A stretch of 9,511 nt of DNA from JBBSEZ01 sp038239195 (GTDB lineage Bacteria; Planctomycetota; Planctomycetia; Gemmatales; Gemmataceae): contig JBBSEZ010000389.1 of assembly GCA_038239195.1 (NCBI GenBank), forward strand, positions 1 to 9,511. The letters are read 5' to 3'. A program made the translations under genes and the position numbers. Below, piece by piece: positions 6,044 to 9,511 of the stretch (its first letter is position 1; every line of letters starts with the position of its first letter). The notes under the pieces are model-generated. The model searched no databases. It saw nothing but the letters and a program-made list of their open reading frames with translations, and was not told where the DNA came from.

Positions 6044-7894
6044 ATGGACAGGCGAGAGTTGATCGAGCGCTCCCTTGCTGGCGCGGCGGGATGGGCCTTC
6101 GTCGCGGGAACTGAGGCGCCCGCAGTCCCGCCGCGCGCCAAGCACGTCTTTTCCGTGAAGTATCGCGCCTGGCGGGAACGGTTCTTGCGAGGCTTTGAGT
6201 TCAATGGGCAAGTCGCCGCCTGGGCAGATGGGAAGCGCCGCCAGTTCAGCGACCAGACCCTTTACATGGGGTTTGCGCTGCTGACCTTCGCCGGCGAAGC
6301 GCGGCTGCTCGCTGGCGCCGGCGGGGACGCGCGACCCTCCGAGCGTGTCATTGGCCGCTTGCTGGCCGCGTTCGAGCGACTGGACAACGACGCCGAGCGG
6401 CGGCGTTACGGCACGGCGGTCCCGGGCTTCTTCCTGCGCGATTACGTCGAAAAGATACCGGGCCTGGACGTCAGCAGTGACTTCCTCGACAGTGCCTCCT
6501 CCGCGGGCCGGGCGGACATGAGCCTGGATCAGGGGGTCAGTCTGATGATGGGCTGGTGGGCCGTGGCCCGCTGGTCGACCGACGCCGGCAACCGGCAGCG
6601 CGCCCGGGCGCAGGCCGCCCGAGTCATGGGATACTTGATGGACCAGCGCTTTATGATCGACAAGCCTGGCACCCGGACCTCGGTAGGGCGCGGGAACGAC
6701 GCCCGGGGGGCGGCCGGGTTCCTCTGTCACATGGCCGAGGCAATCACCGGCGAGGGGTACTACCACCGGGCCAAGGTCCGCCTCAAACACGACAACCGCT
6801 GCCCCACCTGCGCCGGGACCGGTCTCGTCAACGTCCCCAATCCAAACCTGCAATGTATCGGCTGCCATGGGACCGGCGAGGTCAAGATTGTGCTGGGCGG
6901 GGGGAAGTGTCTGCCCTGTCGCGGTAGCGGCGAGGTCCGGATCGTCACGGAGTCGGACTGCCCCGGTTGCCGGGGGACGGGCGAAATTCGGGTCGTGGTG
7001 ACCGACTGGCTCGGCCACGATCACACCCTGGGCAAGGGTCGCTGTTCGCTATGCCACGGGTCGGGGAAGATCGGGGGGCGAACCGACCTGGGTAAGTGCA
7101 AGGTGTGCCGAGGCAGTGGCCGGCTCCCTTCTTACACGAAGGACCTTGGCCGGTGCAAGCTGTGCCGCGGCTCAGGCCGGCTGCGGGTGAAGTTGCCCAA
7201 GATCAAATGCCCGGTGTGCGGCGGGAGCAAAGAACTAAACCTCTACGCGACGGTCACCCACCCACTTGTGCTGGCGCTGGAACCGCTCGCCATGGCGGCC
7301 TGCGACACCCCGCGGCTTGGGCTGCACCAGCGGAAGGTGACCATCGATTTTGGCAACCGCAAGCTGGCTCAGTCGTACGTCCGGCACCTGAACCTGGTGT
7401 GCATGGTTTTTGAGCCAGCGGTGTCCGACACGGCTCTGTTGCTGGCAGCGAAAGATAGTGACCACCCCTGGGCCATGGCGTTGCGCGCCGCGATGCGCTC
7501 CTCCGTTTGTTCAGCTTGTCACGGCCAGGGGAAACTGTTCGTCCTGCGTCCAGAAGCGGTGCGTGTGGGGGGGCTGCACACGAGGATAACCTACGCGCGG
7601 CACGAACTGGGCCCCTGCGCCCGCTGTGGCGGGCGCGGGGCCCTCGCGGCCGCGGCACGCCCTCATGGCGCCCTCCTCGCCGTGATGGACCAGTTAGTGC
7701 GGCTGCACCGGGCGGCCCCGGCCGACGGTCCGGGGGCCCGTTCGCCGAGCATCGAGTGGGCACGGGACAACCGCTGGGTCAGGTGTACCGATCGCAACCG
7801 CCCGGCCGGGACCGCCCGCTATAACGGCCTGGACTTCCTGAGCCTGGAGGTACTCATCCGGCTGGCGGGCGGGGGCGCTCGTCTGCCGAAATAG
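6044..7894 (+). CDS. Probable Tat-exported helical protein with ten CxxC (DnaJ-type) zinc-finger motifs
   Basis: A 616-residue protein; ATG 6044 follows CGGAGG at good spacing, whereas the upstream ATG at 5948 lies just before the 5966-5993 hairpin and lacks a good site. The N-terminus has a twin-arginine type leader: MDRRELIERSL, then a mild hydrophobic AGAAGWAFVAG and a possible cut after EAPA. Residues ~40-250 are mostly helical, with LYMGFALLTFAGEARLLAG and GVSLMMGWWAVARWS; no family recognised, possibly an alpha/alpha repeat fold. Residues 253-396 hold eight CxxC motifs, seven of them full CxxCxGxG of the DnaJ cysteine-rich type and the eighth CPVCGGSK. Two more follow at 489 (CSACHGQG) and 525 (CARCGGRG). 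DnaJ has four such motifs binding two zinc ions, so five sites are possible here. There is no J domain (no HPD motif), so it is not a DnaJ co-chaperone. Helical sequence resumes between and after the motif groups, ending NGLDFLSLEVLIRLAGG. Tat carries folded proteins, which would fit a metal-loaded domain (inference). A role in folding or holding the Cys-rich exported neighbours is possible but not shown. Confidence 0.75.
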   Translation: MDRRELIERSLAGAAGWAFVAGTEAPAVPPRAKHVFSVKYRAWRERFLRGFEFNGQVAAWADGKRRQFSDQTLYMGFALLTFAGEARLLAGAGGDARPSERVIGRLLAAFERLDNDAERRRYGTAVPGFFLRDYVEKIPGLDVSSDFLDSASSAGRADMSLDQGVSLMMGWWAVARWSTDAGNRQRARAQAARVMGYLMDQRFMIDKPGTRTSVGRGNDARGAAGFLCHMAEAITGEGYYHRAKVRLKHDNRCPTCAGTGLVNVPNPNLQCIGCHGTGEVKIVLGGGKCLPCRGSGEVRIVTESDCPGCRGTGEIRVVVTDWLGHDHTLGKGRCSLCHGSGKIGGRTDLGKCKVCRGSGRLPSYTKDLGRCKLCRGSGRLRVKLPKIKCPVCGGSKELNLYATVTHPLVLALEPLAMAACDTPRLGLHQRKVTIDFGNRKLAQSYVRHLNLVCMVFEPAVSDTALLLAAKDSDHPWAMALRAAMRSSVCSACHGQGKLFVLRPEAVRVGGLHTRITYARHELGPCARCGGRGALAAAARPHGALLAVMDQLVRLHRAAPADGPGARSPSIEWARDNRWVRCTDRNRPAGTARYNGLDFLSLEVLIRLAGGGARLPK

Positions 7895-7968
7895 CCTCGG
7901 CTCCTGGCGTTCCTGGACCGATGCCAATCGCGTATCTGGCCCACTTTCACACTTGGGAGGCTCGTAAG

Positions 7969-8226
7969 ATGACCAAAGCTGTCCGGCATCTCTTGGTGGT
8001 GTTGATGGCGATCTGCTTCACCCTCCTCTGGGTGTGCAGTTCGGAGGCTTGTGGCCGAAGGCGGGGCGGCTGCTACTACGTCCCGCCCTGCTACGTCCCG
8101 CCCTGCTACGTCACCTATCCGGTGGTCTATGGGATGGTCCCTGCGTGCAGCGCCCCCGCCCTGTCTGACCACCCGAGCGGCCCCCCTCAGCCCGAGCCGC
8201 CGGACCATCCGTCGCCCTCCAAGTAA
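7969..8226 (+). CDS. Small exported Cys/Pro/Tyr-rich protein
   Basis: An 85-residue protein not recognised as a named family. The ATG at 7969 follows GGGAGG by 8 bases; the in-frame ATG at 7921 would put 16 residues ahead of the signal peptide. The signal peptide core is LLVVLMAICFTLLWVC. The mature part opens with ACGRRRGGCYY, then VPPCYVPPCYVTYPVVYG, and ends in a Pro-rich tail with GPPQPEPPD. The first part resembles the region after the signal peptide in the caspase-like protein (ARGRRTTCGPCY and PCYx units), and the tail is shared with the next gene. No classical lipobox is present. Likely a surface or cell-wall-type protein cross-linked by disulfides (inference). The next gene starts 43 bp downstream, so co-transcription is probable. 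Confidence 0.78.
   Translation: MTKAVRHLLVVLMAICFTLLWVCSSEACGRRRGGCYYVPPCYVPPCYVTYPVVYGMVPACSAPALSDHPSGPPQPEPPDHPSPSK
8077..8112 (+). repeat. 15-bp tandem repeat (2.4 copies) coding YVPPC
   Basis: TACGTCCCGCCCTGC occurs twice in tandem without mismatch (8077-8091, 8092-8106), followed by a partial third copy TACGTC. It codes Tyr-Val-Pro-Pro-Cys. The exact match suggests recent unit duplication, unlike the diverged PCYx units in the caspase-like gene. Confidence 0.85.
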
Positions 8227-8269
8227 GTCCTTCCGACACGGGTCCCCAAACGAGATAAGGGTGGGAACC

Positions 8270-8737
8270 ATGGCGATTTCGCCTCGCTCGTCTCTGATTG
8301 CCTTGGCCGTGGTGGTCACCGTCCTCGGTGCCACGGCCCTCAGTGCTGCCCCGCACTACTACCGGGGCTACAGCACCGCCAACCACGGTTACTACGGGCC
8401 GTGGTACAACAGGGACAAGGGATACATCAAGTACAACTATTACTACCGCCCCCATCCGGGGGCCTCTTACAAGTACCACTACTGCTACTACTACCCCCGC
8501 GGCAAGTACAGTGGCTACTACTACTACTACAACACGACAAGTGGGAAGTATTGGGGTCGTTGCAAGCCCGGTAGTACGAACTACGAGTACCTCGACCCCA
8601 AAAACCAGAGGGGCCGCCTGGAGGATATTAATGTTGCTTGGTTCGAGCCGCAAGGGGCCATGAGGCCTGTCCCACAGATGAACCCGCGTACTACCATGAT
8701 CGGCCCACCCCAGCCTGAGCCCCCAGACCCGGGGTAA
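8270..8737 (+). CDS. Exported Tyr-rich protein of planctomycete type
   Basis: A 155-residue protein; the ATG at 8270 follows AAGGGTGGG. Signal peptide core LIALAVVVTVLGATALS, likely cut after residue 26. The next ~85 residues hold about 26 tyrosines, many in runs of two to five (HYY, NYYYRP, CYYYP, GYYYYYN), then the segment YYYYYNTTSGKYWGRC, which I recall from a group of Gemmataceae secreted proteins of unknown function with 'YYYNP..K.YWGR'. Only two Cys remain in the mature part. The end carries GPPQPEPPDPG, which nearly repeats the tail of the gene before it. Dense Tyr plus Gly/His suggests a structural or metal-binding or cross-linked surface protein (inference). Confidence 0.8.
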   Translation: MAISPRSSLIALAVVVTVLGATALSAAPHYYRGYSTANHGYYGPWYNRDKGYIKYNYYYRPHPGASYKYHYCYYYPRGKYSGYYYYYNTTSGKYWGRCKPGSTNYEYLDPKNQRGRLEDINVAWFEPQGAMRPVPQMNPRTTMIGPPQPEPPDPG

Positions 8738-8773
8738 CAGTGCTGCTTCCTGCCGCTGGCAATCTGCTTCGCG

Positions 8774-9043
8774 TTGTGGGCCTGTGAAGCGGTGTCGGAC
8801 GGCGCCCGCAACCTCCCGCAACGTAAAGTGGCACGAGCTTTGACGCCCCTCATCAACACCGCGGAACCTGCCCGTCTGGCCGAACAGTTTGCGGCCCTCG
8901 CCGAGCAGTGGAAGGCCGAGACGGCATTCCTCTCATCGACCACCGCGATGGTGAATCACCCGGCCTCCCAGGCGATCATCTCCCTGGGAGTGCCGGTCGT
9001 GCCTTACCTCTTGCGCGATCTGGAACGCGAGCAGGCCCACTGG
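8774..9043 (+). pseudogene. Short planctomycete-type hypothetical protein, 3' end lost at junction
   Basis: The reading frame holds RLAEQFAALAEQWKAETAFL, then SSTTAMVNHPASQAIISLG and VPYLLRDLEREQAHW, a pattern I recall from small planctomycete proteins in which the His-Trp is followed by a 'xxALxxITGxxPVP' end. Here the resemblance stops right after HW (about 9043). The frame runs on to 9178, but out of phase over the ppc fragment. The start is unclear: there is no ATG, and the in-frame TTG 8774, GTG 8792 and GTG 8828 all lack a ribosome binding site. The frame is open back to the stop of the Tyr-rich gene, and that stretch (FLPLAICFALWAC) is oddly hydrophobic. I treat it as a truncated gene; function unknown. 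Confidence 0.55.
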
Positions 9044-9066
9044 GCGGTCCGCGTCTTCCTTGAGCG
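9040..9066. other. Breakpoint joining two partial genes
   Basis: To the left, similarity to the small hypothetical protein ends near 9043. To the right, PEPC-like sequence starts just after an in-frame stop TGA at 9061-9063 (APQPPEPVRAHWERVLDG in the ppc frame). The two frames differ. Neither gene has its missing part elsewhere in the window. The word CACTGGG occurs near the break (~9038-9045) and again inside ppc at 9094-9100, a possible microhomology, though too short to prove anything. Confidence 0.6.
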
Positions 9067-9511
9067 CCTCAACCTCCCGAGCCTGTTCGAGCGCACTGGG
9101 AGCGCGTCCTGGACGGACTGGCGGCGTCGGCGCGGCGGCACTACCGGGCGCTGGTCTACGAGGACACCGAGTTTTTGACCTACTTCGAGCAGGCCACGCC
9201 GCAGGCAGAGATTTCGCGCCTCAAGATCGGCTCGCGGCCGGCGCGGCGCGGTGCGGCAACCGGGATCAACGACCTGCGGGCCATCCCCTGGGTCTTCAGT
9301 TGGATGCAGAGCCGGCACACGCTGCCGGGCTGGTATGGGCTGGGCAGCGCGATGGAGGAACTGGTGCGGGCCGAGCCCGAGGGGCTGGCGACGCTCCAGG
9401 CGATGTACGAGCGCTGGCCGTTCTGGGCCACGGCGCTGGACAACGCCCAGATGATCCTGGCCAAGGCCGACCTGACCATCGCGCGCCTCTACGCCGACCT
9501 GGTGGAGGACC
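9064..9511 (+). pseudogene. ppc: Phosphoenolpyruvate carboxylase, 5'-truncated (continues at 3-419 over the closure)
   Basis: Open in the ppc frame from just after the stop at 9061 to the end of the window. It holds the PEPC blocks HWERVLDGLAASARRHYRAL, VYEDTEFLTYFEQATP, LKIGSRPARRG, LRAIPWVFSWMQSRHTLPGW and YGLGSAMEELV, in the family order. The first residues (APQPPEPVRA) fit the variable linker that precedes this part in full enzymes, so the break lies in a loop. There is no ribosome binding site or suitable start; the ATG at 9304 is an internal Met. The fragment cannot make active enzyme on its own. Confidence 0.92.
9371..9511. repeat. Right copy of 141-bp terminal direct repeat (contig closure)
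   Basis: Exact copy of positions 1-141. It lies inside the phosphoenolpyruvate carboxylase fragment. When the two copies are overlaid, codon 9370-9372 reads on into the frame starting at position 3. Confidence 0.9.

Noticed and set aside
5837..7024. Long minus-strand reading frame (395 residues) opposite the zinc-finger gene
   Set aside because: It is low-complexity Gly/Pro/Arg/Ala-rich with no motif and no ribosome binding site. High GC gives such antisense frames. The plus strand has a good start, a signal and repeated CxxC motifs.
6800..7650. Reading the CxxCxGxG protein as DnaJ
   Set aside because: No J domain with HPD and no DnaJ C-terminal substrate domain. The motif number is ten instead of four, and the N-terminus looks like an export leader.
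4757..8112. CRISPR-like or mobile repeat from the PCYx and YVPPC repeats
   Set aside because: The repeats are codon-phased, short, directly abutting and inside genes. No spacers or terminal inverted repeats are present.

Overview
The window looks like a circular contig from a high-GC environmental bacterium, most likely a planctomycete of the Gemmata group. The case rests on recalled family resemblance, not a database search. It includes secreted proteins with Cys/Pro/Tyr-rich stretches, a Tyr-rich exported protein of a type I associate with Gemmataceae, an exported caspase-like peptidase, and a short 'LSSTTAMVNHPASQAII' type protein that I also associate with these genomes. The first 141 bases are identical to the last 141, so the molecule or assembly graph closes on itself at 9370 unique bp. 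No replication, partition, mobilisation or transposase gene is visible, so nothing shows it is a plasmid.

Layout. The closure point lies inside the 3' part of a phosphoenolpyruvate carboxylase gene (9064 to the end, continuing at 3-419). Only the C-terminal ~241 residues are present. Upstream it abuts, out of frame, a short planctomycete-type protein that loses its 3' end at the same place (~9040-9064). Two partial genes meeting at one point suggest a recombination or assembly junction. After the ppc end there is a 322-bp convergent gap, then an XRE-type regulator on the minus strand. An AT-rich island with an inverted repeat lies in front of the regulator.

From 1349 to 8737 six genes run in one direction, each with its own ribosome binding site and each with an export signal: (1) a serpin with a PDZ domain inserted in the serpin fold; (2) a DUF2330-like protein with a charged Lys/Asp linker; (3) a caspase-like (C14) peptidase with a Cys-Pro-Tyr repeat at its mature N-terminus and an EF-hand-like loop; (4) a probable Tat-exported helical protein carrying ten CxxC motifs, most of the DnaJ CxxCxGxG type; (5) an 85-residue Cys/Pro/Tyr protein; (6) a Tyr-rich protein. 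Hairpins lie after genes 1, 2 and 3, so these may be separate units; genes 5 and 6 are close enough to be co-transcribed.

How they may work together (inference): an exported protease (caspase-like) and an exported protease inhibitor (serpin) sit two genes apart, with an exported zinc-binding protein and Cys/Tyr-rich surface-type proteins next to them. This could be a cell-envelope proteolysis or surface-assembly module. The serpin reactive loop has no Asp, Arg or Lys at the predicted P1, so direct inhibition of the neighbouring peptidase is not supported by sequence. The most unusual items are the PDZ-in-serpin architecture, the ten-motif zinc-finger protein, and the shared N-terminal Cys-Pro-Tyr module.
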